64,000 nucleotides of DNA from assembly GCA_014773175.1 (NCBI GenBank), contig VXCM01000505.1, positions 1-64,000 of the forward strand. The letters are read 5' to 3'. Positions 29,243 through 44,100 of the stretch are shown here, one piece after another. A model generated the notes under the pieces. That model did not search any database. It was not told where the DNA came from and worked only from the letters and a program-made list of their open reading frames with translations. The stretch's first letter is position 1; every line of letters starts with the position of its first letter. The DNA is from Lucifuga dentata (Eukaryota > Chordata > Actinopteri > Ophidiiformes > Bythitidae). The position numbers and the translations under genes are program-made.

Positions 29243-32200
29243 CCAGCTTCTGCTTTTTTAGAATTTCATTATCGGAGAGGCTCATCAGAGAGACGCAGGG
29301 AGACAGAAGTAACGAGGGGGACGTGACTCAAAGGGCTTCCAGCATGCGTGTACATTTACACACGTTAAAATTTCCATTATGCTCAGATTAAGGCAATAAA
29401 TCGAGTGTTTTCAAACATCATGTAAACGCCATGAATAGGCTGAAATCTGAGTAAAATTAAATTGTAAAATGATTTATTTGACGTGTAAACACCATAATCA
29501 AAGTCCCTTTCGTGTGCATTTCCTCACCTGACGGACCCTCTTCATATTCCGATTACGCAACATGTCATGTCTATTTGGCAAACCGCGCAATCCTATGAAT
29601 TCTGTCCGTGTACGTCTTTTCCGTATTATTGCCTTAATCAGAGTAGAGAAAAATAATTACTTATATTATGTATAGCATGCATGTAAACATATTGACCTAG
29701 ATTTCATTTTTGTGATTAAGTTAAATCTGATTTTTCAACAAAAGTGAGAACTCAAATTTCCAGGCCCATTTCATGTTTGTTTGTTTTTTAGAGTTACTGG
29801 TATGTTGCATTTGTCTTGCACTTGGAGCTCAAGAATTTCCGCCCTCCAACTGGAAAAAATCAAAGAAAACGCCTCCCTCAACCCAGAATTCCTACTCAGC
29901 AAGTCAGGCAAGGTTCCTCAACCTTGAGATCATTTCATTGTGGGTGCTCACACCGTAAACACAAATTTTTCTATTTATAAATGAAAATTTAGAAGCATTT
30001 TCTCTACATCAGTCAGCATGCAGACAAAGTAACAGGTTAAACATGTGACAATGGCAATGCATCAGCTCTTTTAATGTAGCTTCTTTTGGACAAAAAAAAA
30101 GTTTTCATGTCATCTCCCACTTTGTTTAGCTCGAACGCACAGTGGTGGTAAATAACATAATTCCGAGTTCCTCCTTCCCATTTCCAAATTATGGAGAATG
30201 CAGCATTCAAGTTTCATTAATGTGATGAAGTTAAATCAGATTTTCCAACAAGAAAGTGAGAACTCACATTTCTAGGCCCATCTGATGTTTTCTTAGAGTG
30301 GGAGACCCTGTGCTCTCTGATGGACATGATGGAAGAAACATGAGTGGGGAAACATGTAGTTAATATCCAGCAGCCGTTTACTGGCTAAAATAGTTAATTT
30401 GCACAATTTCAAAAGGGAAAACAGCTTTGAAATCGGAGTGCCTGATGCCCTGGATGACATTGTGAGAACAGTGTGTGGCTTGTAAAAAGGGTCACTATGT
30501 GCTGAAATGTTATTTCTAGCCAGTAGGGGTCCCTAGTAGGCTGCACCGGCCCGCTGCCGGCTCCTGTCACCTTCAAACAGAGGTTAGAGTCTCCTCCATC
30601 TGAAAAGCTTTTCCTTCCACTTGCTCTGGCTCAGTACTCCTCACTGGATAACGACCACGGCAAATGTGCAACTGTGTCTATGTGGGAAGCTGTGTAAGAG
30701 GAAGTCGCGATAATGTATCGATCGCAAAGGTGATCAATACATATTAAGTCATCGACAGACAAAAAAGGCATTTGTGTTTCCTCTAGTTTCAGTGACAAAT
30801 ATGATGTCTGGTGCCGCAGAACATCCTCAGAATCAAACTGTTCTATCAAAGTTAAATGATATTATTTAATTTGCAAAGCTAAAATATTCAGACTGATGGT
30901 TATATGAGGAAGTTTTATTCTTATCAGTGGAATAAAGACTTAAAGAGGAATGTTATACAGTTATACATTTTCATTTGGGGTGGTGTTTTCTGAAATCTTC
31001 TACTACAACTACTTCCACTTCTCCCTTGCTGCAGCACCACTATGCATACTGAGTTACAATTGCTTGTTCTCTTTAAGCCCCTCCCTCCTCCCTCCCAAAA
31101 ATAATCCTGAAAAAAGAAAACTAAAGCTGGCTGGTTTTCATATCAGGAGGTCTGAGTTTTATACTCTGGGCTTCGTATCAGGAGGTCTGAGCTTTAAGCT
31201 CTGGGTAGCAGGTGGCTGCCACAGTGATTCTCCTCCAGCTAAAATATTTATGCAGAAATCAGGGTGTTTGGTGTCCAGCTGCAGAGAGGCCTGACGATGG
31301 CTGAGGCTGGAGGAGGTGCTGCAGCAACCATCATCAGACGGCACACAGCACCTTCCCCCATTAGCCACTTTCACCGTTTCACCAGCCAAGTTTGTTTGGA
31401 GAAAAGTGATAGTTGTTGGATATCTTCAGATTTCTAGTATCATTAACTAGAACATACGATAACCAGACCAACAGACTGTCCTTTCAGTCAATCTAACTTT
31501 TTGTTAGATAATACAAACTATATATAGTTTTTGAAATTTCTATCCATCCATTTTCAATACCTGCTTATCCTGTGCAGGGTTGTAGGGTGTGGTGGAGGTG
31601 GGGGATGGGGGCAGAGCCTATCCAATCCACCTAACCTGCATGTTTCGGAGGTGGGAGGGAACCTATACATACACAAGGAAAACATACAAAGTCCACAAAG
31701 AACGGTCACACTGGGATTCAAACCCATAACCTTATTGCTGTGAGGCAGCAGTGCTAGTCAACCATGCCGCCTGTTATTGGAATTTGTTTGATCTTATTTG
31801 ATTCAATTTTCAGCTGCCTTGTCTAAAGTAATGTGTGGACAAATATCCTGAGGAGACGGTGCAGATGTCAGTGCTTGTTGTTGGCTGGTAAGGGTCAACA
31901 CACTGATCCAAAGTTTAATCCAGCTCAAAATCAACAGGCTAGTTCTGGATCACAGAAAGCAAACGGACTTTGAACAACTTGGAGTCATGGCTGCTTTCCA
32001 GGCTGCTCAGATCCAGTGAACCGTGGCTATGAAAACGATCCAAACGCTCGCTTACGCTGCTGTGCTGCAGTTTTGTTTGGACTTCTGAAAAAATAGAAAC
32101 GACATGCTACATACAGTGTTAACAGAAACAGAGCATGGCGGTGTTTCTGTTTGTTGTGCTGAGCGGCACGGCGACACGTGTAACAGTGTACAGTAGCGGT

Positions 32201-35200
32201 GCTGGTAGTGATGCGCCAGTGTGGGACCACAGCGTGTGCTCATTTCACTGTTACATGCTTGGCACCGGGCTGCATGTCAACCTGACACCCTGCAGCACAG
32301 ACACACAGCTGCACTTTCTCCAACATCAGCAACACGCAATCCAGTCACCGGGGGGATCTGTCATGTAAGCTTGATATGTTACGACCTTTTCACAGCATCT
32401 GTTGGATTCGGTGTGGATAACAAAGTGTAGTTTACTCAATATTAAAGGACCATACTGGCGATCGTGCATGTTTGAGCTGAATATACAACTTGCATATATC
32501 TTACATTACTGACAACCAATTTCCAAAACATAAAACAATATTTTATTTTTCCTATTATTACCATAAAATTCAGCGTTTCGCCTTCTAAAATGCACGATTA
32601 TAGAAGGCACCACCATTTTAATTGGTCTGTAAAAGCCATCTTCTCCTGGGACTATACTTCCTGGTGGATACATACATTGTCTTCCCTGCAGCTCTGTGAT
32701 CTCTAAAAGTTGATTTTAATGAAAATGGAATGAACTGAAACCAATGGCACTCTGGAAGGTGGGAAAAATTCTATGGCAGCCTGGAAGGTAGGAAAAACAA
32801 TCTAAAATTTACCGCTTACGTAGTATATTTTGGGAGATGCTTGTCACTAACGTAACATATATGTGGATTGTATTTACTGGGCTCAAACAAACCCTCTCTG
32901 GTTCTAGATTAAAGGACCATACCATTCATTTTTCAAGTTTGAGCCTACTATATTTAATTTTCATACACATAAGGTTACTGACAATCATTCCCCAAAGCAT
33001 ACTACTGGAACGGTGAGTTAAAAATGTTTTTCCTACCTTCCAGACCGCCACTGGTTTCAGTTCATTCTGGTACACTATGAAAATCAACTTGAAACGTTCT
33101 TGGGATAGGTAATCCGTCATCACGAACAAGACGTGTATTCAGGTTTTTTGTTTTAGAGTTTAAGTGCAATAAAAAGGAATGCAGATGGAATGAATGTATG
33201 TCTCCACCAGGGAATATAGTCCCAAAAGAATCGAAACATTTAAACTACCATGACTTCATAAGGCTGCGTAACTATTAGTAGGAGAAACATGGATTTTTAA
33301 GGTGGGTGTATCGCTTGAATATTTGATTTTAAAAGATTAAGAGATTTTGCAAAATCAGAAAAGCTGAAATACGGTTTTATCCTTTGAGAAATGATTGTCA
33401 GTAACCTTACGTGTATGAAAATTGAATATATTAGGCTCAAACATCTAAAATGGATGGTATGGTCCTTTAATCTATCACCTTGTAGATGCTCCGAACAAGT
33501 TCCCATTACCAGACTGAACCACTTCCTCAATAGATCTCGGTGTGGTTGTGTTGGTCCACACCCGAGTGCAACTGTTAAGTGCAGACCTGCCAAAACAAAG
33601 AGTACCAAGGGAGAAGCCTACCAGAGTCCAATTTAAACAGCCTGAACTAAGTAGGTATGACAACACCAAACATCAAAGATATTATATAAGTTATTATTAT
33701 AGAGAGAAAAATTCAGGTTCTAAACAGGTCAGGCCAGAAGGAGCAGCAGCTGTCCCATATATTTTAGTATCGGCTTTTGTATGGCTCTTATTCTGAAGAT
33801 ATTACTTCCCTTCAACAAGACTGGGAAGTTAACAATTAAATCTGAACTGTAGCTGGAACATCTGTCCACTCAACTAGCCTCTTTGGAAAGAATCCAGCCA
33901 TTGTTTGGAGCCTATGTTTCTCTAAATATCTCTCTTTGGCTGTGAAAAAGAAAAGTCTTGGAGGCTTTGTGCACAATGCTGCTTTAGGTGAATACTGAGA
34001 TTAGCAGGGGAACCAAACATACTTTGCTCCTGTTCCTTGCCTCTTTCTAGTTAAGGGTCTTCATCGATGTGAAACTTTGTTCTAGATCCCTAAATGCCTC
34101 TGTGGACTGATGGCATTCTATTGTGCAACAGGATAAATACTACAAAAGCTCAAGTATATTTAGATAAACGCAGCACTTTGTTTTATCCGTGCTACGCTGC
34201 ATCGCCCGTAAAAGTCCACTTCCTTATGAGATCGATGGGGATCCCTAAGTAAACCACATACTCCACATGACTCTTAAGGGCTCTTGCTTGCAGAATGCCA
34301 AGAAGCCCTTATCAGCAATCAGAGCGAAGTTGAGGGACGGTAGGAGTCCGCTCGTTAATTGCTCCATTTAGCCTTTAATTTGTTTCCTCTCGGCTCGAGG
34401 CAGTCTCGTTTCCAGGAAATGGTTTGGTACATAACAGCGGACACAACAGACTCGCCTTCAGCAGACTGTAATAGCATGGAAAAGTTTGGAATCACCCAGA
34501 AAATGTCATGTTTTAGACAGCAATTGATACTTTTATTTATCAAGGTGGCATTAAATTGATTTAAATATATAGTCAAGACATTCAGAATGGTGAAAGTTAC
34601 TATTACTGCAGGAAATGACTGATTTATAATTAATTATTCACATGAAGCTGCAAAGCCTCATTTAGTCCCATTTAACTTTAGAGACAGCTTTGTAATTGTG
34701 TTAGCACACCTGAAACCCATTAATCTGTTCAACTAAGCAGGCAAATTGTCTTTACTTGGATTGTAAGGTACTGGCATTCTTAAAGTTTAATTTCAGGTTC
34801 AAAAATGGCCAAAACAAAATAGCTTTCATAAGAAACACGCCATGCCAATCTATTGTTGTTTTGCGAAGTGAAGATTATTCCGCATATCACATTGCTAAGA
34901 AACCGAACATTTCATGCAAAGGGGACCATCATCGTCTTGAGAGCAAAGGGTAAACTGGATCATTGGAAATGGAAGATGTACAACCGCTAAAGAGTTTAAG
35001 TACAGCAGAGTGTGTAGTTTGAGAAACAGACGTCTCACAAGTCTTCAGTTGGCTGCTTCCTTCCTTAACTAGTAAAAACGCCAAACGCCAATGTCATCTG
35101 CAACAGTGAAAAGATGACTCTGGGATGCCAATGCTGGCTATCTGAAACTGGCAAATAAAAATAAATGGTTAAAATGAGTGAAAGAATGCAGACGGTGGGT

Positions 35201-38122
35201 GGATAGTGGGTTAAGGCAGTCATGTCCGGCAATAAGAGCCATTTGCAACATTATTAATGTCTTGGCTACATATTTAATCAATTTGAGGTGAATAAAAGTA
35301 TCAATTTCTATCCAAAAATATAAAAATTTAACATTTCTGAATGCCAGTATAAAAGGATTGGGCAACAGGGTAGAGAGTTAACTTCCAGTGTATTCATTTT
35401 TTCCCCCAACATTCCTATGAGGATACACAGTGTATTTATATTGAAAGAAAAACAAGAAAAAAAAGAAAAAAAGGGAAAAAGAAAGAAAAAAGAGAAAAAA
35501 GAAAAAGAAAAAAGGAAAAAGAAAAGAAAAAACAGAACAAAAAAGGAAACAAAAGGGAAAAAAAGCAANAAAAAGAAAAAAGGAAAAAGAAAAGAAAAAA
35601 CAGAACAAAAAAGGAAACAAAAGGGAAAAAAAGCAAAAGAAAAAAAATACCAATATATTCATATTCCTGGTTTATATGAATACATTTTCACCTTATGACA
35701 ATTAACATGTGCCTCTAAAAGTGTGGCTGTGGTCATTTGAGACCAACAGTGAGAGACGGAAGGTGTGGGAGGAGTTTGTGGAGGTTAATGACAAACCAGC
35801 CTGGGCGTGTCAACCTCTTATCGGTCCAGAAGTCCGAGGTAAACGACTATAAAACTACAGTCACGAGTGCATAGAGTGTGGCCTGAACTGATTAGATGGT
35901 TACACAGATGTAAAAATGCACCGTGGCTGAAACTTGTGAAACAACCTTGTCAAATATGATACAGCTCCAAGTACAAATACGCAAGCAAATGATCACAGTT
36001 GAAGGCCAGGTTATTTCTCATGATTGCAATCATATGGAAATAGATTTTACTCTACCATACAAAAGTAGATACCCTTAAGAAAAAAAGTATACAAAGTTTA
36101 ATAACCACTAATAATTGCATTTTTTTCATATTTGTTTAGTTTTTAAAGGGGAGACAAAGATTTTTTTATTTAGCAGTCTATTGAAACCTTTGCAATGCTG
36201 CCACTGCTGCCCTTGCTGCAGCACAGTTGTGCACACTGAGTTAAAACAGACCATTTTTACATAGGGGTCTCTCCTAAAAAGCCTGCTTTCTTTCTTCTGA
36301 TTGGCCGGATGCGGCAGGCCTGAGCTGGGAGCACCCACCTGTGAAACGCAGATGTCAAACACTCGCTCATTAGCCTCATACTGTGTGAGCGTGTCTAACC
36401 AGGCATGTTTTAGACATGTTACATGTTGAATTAACAGAAGTAAAGGAGTAATCAAAAATGTTTTCAGTTAAGTTTAGGATTTGTCTTGCTGGATAAATCT
36501 CTGTGGGCATCAACCTCAAGTCTTGCAACTTTGAAAATGTTCAACATGAACTCCCTGATATGTCACTCGATATCCGTGCTGAGAAATAAAAAGCGTGATA
36601 CAGTACATGTCATTTAAAGCCTTTCCAGGCCTGTAAAAGAACTGATACTGCAAAACACAGAAGCTCTTCTCCTCCTCCTCCTCCTCCTCCGCTGGAGGAG
36701 GCCTTTGAACCGCGATGATTTATGAGGGAAATTCTCAATGAGATAAAGTGTACATGAGAACATGGGTGCTAGACTGGATGACTCCCATGCTGGATTTCCA
36801 TGGTGACACGAATTCTAACAGGAACTGAGGCTCTAAGGAAAAAAAAAACCTTTCATTCATTATCCTAAAATAAAACTGTTAATCACGAGATGCTCTTTGC
36901 ACTCACAGGTAAGAAATGCGAGAGAAATGGAAGTGTGATCAAAGAAGTCAAAATAGGAAAAAACGTGACTCTTTTACCGCTGGCAATGACGGATTTTGCT
37001 GTGACAAAGCTGCATAGCTGCAAGCCCAGCATTTCTGAGTGTGTGTGTGTCTGAAAGAAAGCCCGGTGGACGACATATATCACATCATCTTTCAAATATT
37101 TTCAAATGGTAGCAGAAACACACACACAGCTGTGGGAAAAGGAAAAAGTGCATTTAAAGGACCATACCGGCAATTTAGCATGTTTGAGCTCAACGTACTG
37201 TATACAACCTGCTTACCACCCATTACGTTACTTACAACCATTTGCCAAAATATAGTACTGGAGTGGTAAATTATATAATTTTTCCTACCTTCCAGACTGC
37301 CATTGGTTTCAATTCATTCCAGTACGCTGCTAAAATCAACTTTTAGAGATCAAAGAGCTGCAGGGAAGACAACGTATGTCTCCACCAGGAAATATAGTCC
37401 CAGGAGAAGATGGCATTTACTGAGCAATTAAAATGACCGTGCTTTCTATCATGCATAAGTCTTAAAAGGCGAAACATTGAATTTTAAGGTGGGCGCATCA
37501 CCTGCTCATTTGATTCTGAACGACGAGGGGATCTGGCAAAATAACAGAAAAACTAAAATACGTTTTACATTTTGAAAATTGTAAGTAACACAACGTGTAA
37601 GCTAGTAGCATGTATTGGGCTTAAACATGTAAAATCGCCAGTATGGTCCCTTTAAAAGAATTGGATTCAACCTCCTGAGCTGACGACTGCCCTTGCTCTC
37701 CCATCTGCCTTTCACAGAGGACTTATAACTCTGTAATCTGTGAGACTGAGATTATATGGGGTGAGAGATATGGAGTTACACAGTGAGGGAGGGGTGTGGC
37801 AGAGGGAGGGAGAGAGAGGTAGAAGGATTAATAAAAGTGTGTAATGCTCAGTGTGGATTCATCTAGAATATTATTCCGTACCAAGCTGACTGTTCAGAAA
37901 GCTCAGCGGTAATCTAAGAGACGGCAGATCATTAGCAAAGATAGTTCACGCAGAGACAAGAGCTGAAGCCAAGATCAGAGTATTACAAGAACGCCATCAC
38001 TTCTGAAGAAATTCAAAACTATAAAAACTATCTAAGGCTACATTTACACCGCCAAGTACGACTGGCCCAATTCTAAATTTATTTATTTTTTGCTCGTCAG
38101 GTGTCAGATATGTGTTGTAAAC

Positions 38123-38159
<37 letters not shown>

Positions 38160-41100
38160 AATCAGATATTCTCTCATCTGTTTTTCAGCCACATCGCAAT
38201 ATGGACAAGAATCCACAGCAGATATCTACAGAGCTGCCATCTAAGGCTTCATTTACATGACCGCCTACAAGCGATCTGATTCAGATGTTTAGCTGACATG
38301 TCACACGTGTCAGACATAGACGGATTACCGCATGGGCAAAGTGGGCATATGGCCAGGGCCCTGGAGCCAACAGGGGCCCTTAAGATTATTATCTTTTTTT
38401 CCCCCCTTTTTTTTAACATGTAAAGTATTTTTGTTTTTAAACTATTGGAGTAAATGTCATTTTGAAAATGTAATATGATTATGAAATTGTTGGAATGTTT
38501 TGTAAATTAGGCGATTAGGCTCAGTCACATAATGATGTAATGACGTAGGCTAAAGATCAAATGTCAGTTTCGCTGTCAACATGGAGAAATGTGTGCCTAC
38601 CGGGTCAGCAAAGTATAAACTCAAAAAACAAAAAGAAGCTAAAAATGCTGCTTTGCTACAATAAATACCCTCCATTTCAATATTTTTCACCAAAAAAAAA
38701 CAGGTGGAGGGTGATGGTGTTACTGTAGCAGCGGTGCTGATGCTACAGCACTGCCATCTGAGGATAACCTGGATCCAGGTTATCCTCAGACGTGTATCAT
38801 TTGTGTGTGTAGGTAGGGGCCTGTGGCGAGTTTGTGTCCAGGGCCCGTGGTCATGATAATCCGTCCATGGTGTCGGATATGTGGCGTGAAAATGTAAATG
38901 GTAAATAAAATGCACTGAATCGGATTTTCTCAGATCCGTTTTGGCTTGCATGAATATGTGTGAATAAATCAGATACATATCGGATATCTGAGAATCTGTG
39001 ATGATCGAGTGTACAAATCAAAATTTTACCACCTTTCTGACTCATACGTAATAAAATTCAATGCTCTTCTACTTTGTCTGTGTATGAATAACGATAACGA
39101 ATAAACGATCTACGCGACAAAGCCTCTCCATCGATAGAAGTGAAGGACGAAGGCTCAGGTCAATGGGCCACCGTACAGGTTGCATGCCACAAAATAAATA
39201 AATAAAATATAAACTTATTGCAAACCTTTAAAGATGTGTTACAAAGCCATAGCTTGTATTATTACACTACAGGCCAGAAGTTTGAGGTCACCACCAGATG
39301 TAGCATGAGCAGGCCTGTAGTGTACCTCAATCTCTGAAACTGGGTCTGAACTGCGTAAACACAGGTTTTGGAATTGGGCCACTTAAAAAGATGATGTAAT
39401 GGTGCTGTCAAAAACATATAATATAGGCAAAAATTGAATCTGGGCATGAAGCCCTGTAGTGTAAATGTAGCCTGAGAGGATCCAAAAATACTAGTTGTGT
39501 TAACAGAAAGCCGCTGGTCCAATTCTGTCAGTGTTTTTTCTGTTAATTGGAGCTGGACGGCTGAAGGCTCCGGTACAATTCATTCCCCGAACAGCCTGGT
39601 CATCTAAACATTACATCACGCCCTGCCAGAACTCATCAGGGCTGTTTCCACATGTGTATTCCTGATGCATAATTATGACTTTATGTGTAACTCTGTGAAA
39701 CTGTATCTAACTGTTATTTCCTCCTGGTTTGTTTCAGAGTTTCCAACGCTTAATTAGTGTGGGAAAAAAAAAAAAAAAAAAAAAAAAACCCCGTCTGGCA
39801 TCTGTTGCAAGAAACAAGTGTTTTGGTATGTTTTTGATTAATTAAAAAATCCTTCACCTTCCCTGTCTGACACAAACCCTTAAGTTCCATGATAATGTGT
39901 GATTTTAATGGGAACCAGGGCGCCGCCGGCCTAACCGACTTTTCCTATCTGAGGTGCCCAGCGTGCATCGTCGTCCCCGCAGTGTTAAATTAATCCTTTC
40001 GTTGACCTGTGCCTACGCCAGCCTGACTTCTCTGTGATCGGCGCCGTCTACACTGCAGGAACGTACGGCGTGCACGCTCGTCACACCAACAGCTGCGCTT
40101 GTAGCTCGGCTGGATGCCTCCTTGTCTGTCCCCAGGCTGAAGAGCTGCTGACGGTGCGAGGGGGGGGGAGGGGTCAATGGCTGAGTAGAGAGTCCTGGAG
40201 GGGGGAGGGACTAGCGCATCCTCTGCTGCTCTAATTACAGACTTAATGAGTCCTTAGCGGGACCAAGTGGGCGGAAAAACCTCCAGAGAACGGCAAGCAA
40301 CACACAGTTCATAAATCACCTTTCACTTTGCACCGCCCCTCACCTTGCGCACACACACGCTCTAAAAACAGAACGTACAAAGCATGTACACGAGCGCATA
40401 AGAACATTCGGTGCAAAGGATCGTTTCCTGACAGCTACTATTGAGCCTGAACACATCTCTCTCTGATCTGACCTGTCCAGACAAATTCAGTGCACGACCA
40501 CATTTATCTCAATTTGAGTCCTTTGAGTCCTGCAGAGGATCTAATTCCGTCCCGTCCTTTTGCTGTCACCAGCTGACGGGAAGCTGAAGGGGCTGAGAGT
40601 GGGAAAACATGGAGGATGCGATTGGATACGTTTATGTGAGAATATTAATACCAATATAAAGTATGGGACAGTGAATGTATGCACACGCATACATTCACTG
40701 TCCCAGTGAAGTTCTGTTGCCCTCGTAGCAAATGTCAGTGTGTCCTCTGAGTCCAGTGAGACCAGGACAAGAAACCAAATTCAATTCTGTCTCGACTTTC
40801 ACGTGCACAAAATCAATTTCATGTTTATATACCGTAGAGAACAGGAGAAGTTTGAGATTAATTTATAGTTCATAAACCAGCTATTTAGTGTATGAAGCTT
40901 CAGACTTAGAGCCATATGTAGCAAATAGCAGTGAATTCTCATTCCCGTTGTTTTTATGCTGCTGTGTAAAGCATTAGCAGCTGTTCTGCGGATAAAGGAC
41001 TATACCGACCATTTTGCATGTTTCAGCCTAATATATTCAATTTTCATACATGTAACGTTACTGACAATCATTTCCCAAAGCATACTACTGGAACAGTGAA

Positions 41101-44100
41101 TTAAAAATGTTTTTCCTACCTTCCAGACCGCCATTGGTTTCAGTTCATTCTGGTACACTATTAAAATCAACTTGTTGATATTTGAAAAAACGTTCTTGGG
41201 ATAGGTAATCCATCATCATAAACAAGATGTGTATTCAGGTTTTTTTTCAAAATTACGTAAGCTTAGCGTTTAAGCGCAATAAAAAGCGTGGAGTGAATGT
41301 ATGTCTCCACTGGGGAATATAGTCCCAAAAGAAGACCTGCGTTTACTGAAAAATTTAAACGACGTGATGTCATAAGGCTGCATAATTATTACCGTATATA
41401 CTCGAATATAAGCCGAGTTTTTATTACCAAATCTCATAAAGCAAATCGGAGGTCGGCTTATACATGAGAAATTCAAATTTGATCCCAGAGAACGAAATTT
41501 CCAGGGGTGGAAATACTATCCATTACCACTACCCATGAAAAATAGTTTAAATCATACCTTAGAATGAGATGTTTCCTGACTAAACATCTTATCCAGCACA
41601 TTTTGCAGTGGCCAGTAAGCTCTGTTGTGATTGGTCAGTTACAGTGATCAGCTGCTGCAATAAATATCATATTTACCAGCTCGTGGATTATTTTCGGAAA
41701 ATAACAGGAATACTTTGACAATACTCAGAAAAACAGGTGATTTGCTAAACAAATAAATTGATGGAACAACATCACGAGATCGGCTTATACTCGGTAGCAG
41801 GCAAAACATGGATTTTTAAGGTGGGTGTATCACTTGAATATTTGATTTTGAAAGATTAAAANGCAGGCAAAACATGGATTTTTAAGGTGGGTGTATCACT
41901 TGAATATTTGATTTTGAAAGATTAAAAGGTTTTGAAAAATATCAGGAAAACTGAAATACGGTTTTGTCCTTTGGAAAACGATTGTCAGTAACGTAACATG
42001 TATGAAAATTGAATATATTAGGCTAAAACATGCAAAATGGGTTTTATGGTCCTTTAATACACATTCTCAATCAGATCAGACGAGCTCGGACTGAAAAGTG
42101 AGAAGTGCTCTTACCTGTAGTGCACGTGTGTGACTGCAGGAGGCCTGTAGCCAAAGATCCACGTCTGGATGTCCATGGGCCTGGCTTTGGGGTAAGCTAT
42201 GGTCACATCCACGACCCACTGCAGCCCTTTACGTTTATTACCTGTGACAGGTGAAACAAAACACAGACTGTGAGTTACAAAGACAAGACGGGAATCTTTG
42301 GAGAGCTGGAAAATACCAAAAAAATAAAATATAATTTCCCAGCCATTTTTAATGATCCCCGCAGAGTGCNAGCTGGAAAATACCAAAAAAATAAAATATA
42401 ATTTCCCAGCCATTTTTAATGATCCCCGCAGAGTGCATCCTTCTGCTTCCTTCAAGGCTTGTGCAGATTTAACTTTCTCAGCATCCGCGTACGGCAAGGG
42501 TGAGGATGAGGACAGAAAGGAGGAGAGGAGAACGTGACGAAACTTAAGAGTCAGCTGCTGGTGTGCTATATGTGTGTGTGTGTGTGCACAGAATATGTAC
42601 ATTATGTGAGATCAAATTTGTACTTATCCACACACACCCGCAATTTCTGTACAAAAAAACAAAAAATAAATAGCTGGAGGTTTGTGATAAGTACGATCAC
42701 TTTGAAACGTGTTTTCTCTCTTCCTGTCAGGATGGAAGTTGATACCAGATTTAACGTCTCTGCATTAAGTCGGCTGTGTGGCACAATTACAAAGGAAGCT
42801 CGTCAAAAGTGAAGGAAATCCACGATGAAACTGACTCAGTGTCCAGTCTCAGCATATATTAGAGAATTAGCAGATGCTTGGCTCCAGCTTTTGTCGCGTG
42901 TCTTACGTGTGAGCAATGAGAGAGAAACAGGAAGTGTTTTGCCGCCACAATGCAATGTAGTCGAAATGTGTGGTTTTGACATGTTTTTCAGAGGCCAACT
43001 GCTTCCTCCTTCCTGTTTGAGCTAAGCTATGAGCTATGAGCTAAGCAGTTCCATGACGATACTGATATTGGATGCTTAGACAACATCATAGAAACAAATA
43101 ATTATCTACCAAAATGATAAAGAATTTCAATTGTCAAGTTCTAAATAAATGACTTCATGCTGTATTATAGCATGAACTATTAAACAGCTGTATTAATAAA
43201 AGCTACTCATTTTTTTTAGTCTTTAAAGGATCATACCACCCATTTTGCATGTTTGAGCCTAATATATTCAATTTTCATACACATAACATTACTGGCAATC
43301 ATTTCCCAAAGCATACTACTGGAACAGTGAATTAAAAATGTTTTTCCTATCTTTCAGACCTCCATTGGTTTCAGTTCATTCTGGTATGCTATTAAAATCA
43401 TCTTGTTGATACTTGAAACGTTCTTGGGATAGGTAATCCATCATCACCAACAAGACGTGTATTCAGGTTTTTTCAAAGTTTTTCAAAATTTTAGCATTTA
43501 AGTGCAATAAAAAGGACAGAATGAATGTATGTCTCCACCAGGGAATATAGTCCCAAAAGAAGACCTGTGTTTATGGAAAAATTTAAATGATCATGATTTC
43601 ATAAGGCTGCGTAACTATTAGCAGGCAAAATATCGATTTTTAAGGTGGGTGTATTGCTTGAATATTTGATTTTGAAAGATTAACAGATTTTGCAAAATAT
43701 CAGGAAAGCTGAAATACAGTTTTATCCTTTGGGTAATGATTGTCAGTAATGCAACATGTATGAAAATTGAATATATTTGGCTCAAACATGCAAAATGGGT
43801 GGCATGGTCCTTTAAATTCTGCAACCAGTTCGATGAGACAGCGAAACCAAAGCAGGAACCGCCGACTCATTTAAACCTTGTAACAGACATCTTGGTATTG
43901 ATGGAAATGGTGACGATATCTGGAACTCTGTGCGTTGAAAAGCACCTGTCCTCTGCTGCGAGCGGCCAGCCAGAGAAAGGGGCAGCATGCCAAGCTCGTC
44001 AGCGCCCGACGTGGCGTGACAAACAGTCCTGTAATAAACAGCAGCCGCGATCATTTAACAGGACATCAGAGAATGCTGTCCTGTAAAACAGTTAGAGGGG

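Noticed and set aside
35378..35698. Lys/Glu-rich or Phe-rich frames of 66-94 codons
   Set aside because: Pure A/G low-complexity sequence plus an assembly duplication.
40664..40705. miRNA precursor
   Set aside because: A 42-nt perfect hairpin is too short, and flanking bases do not extend the stem.
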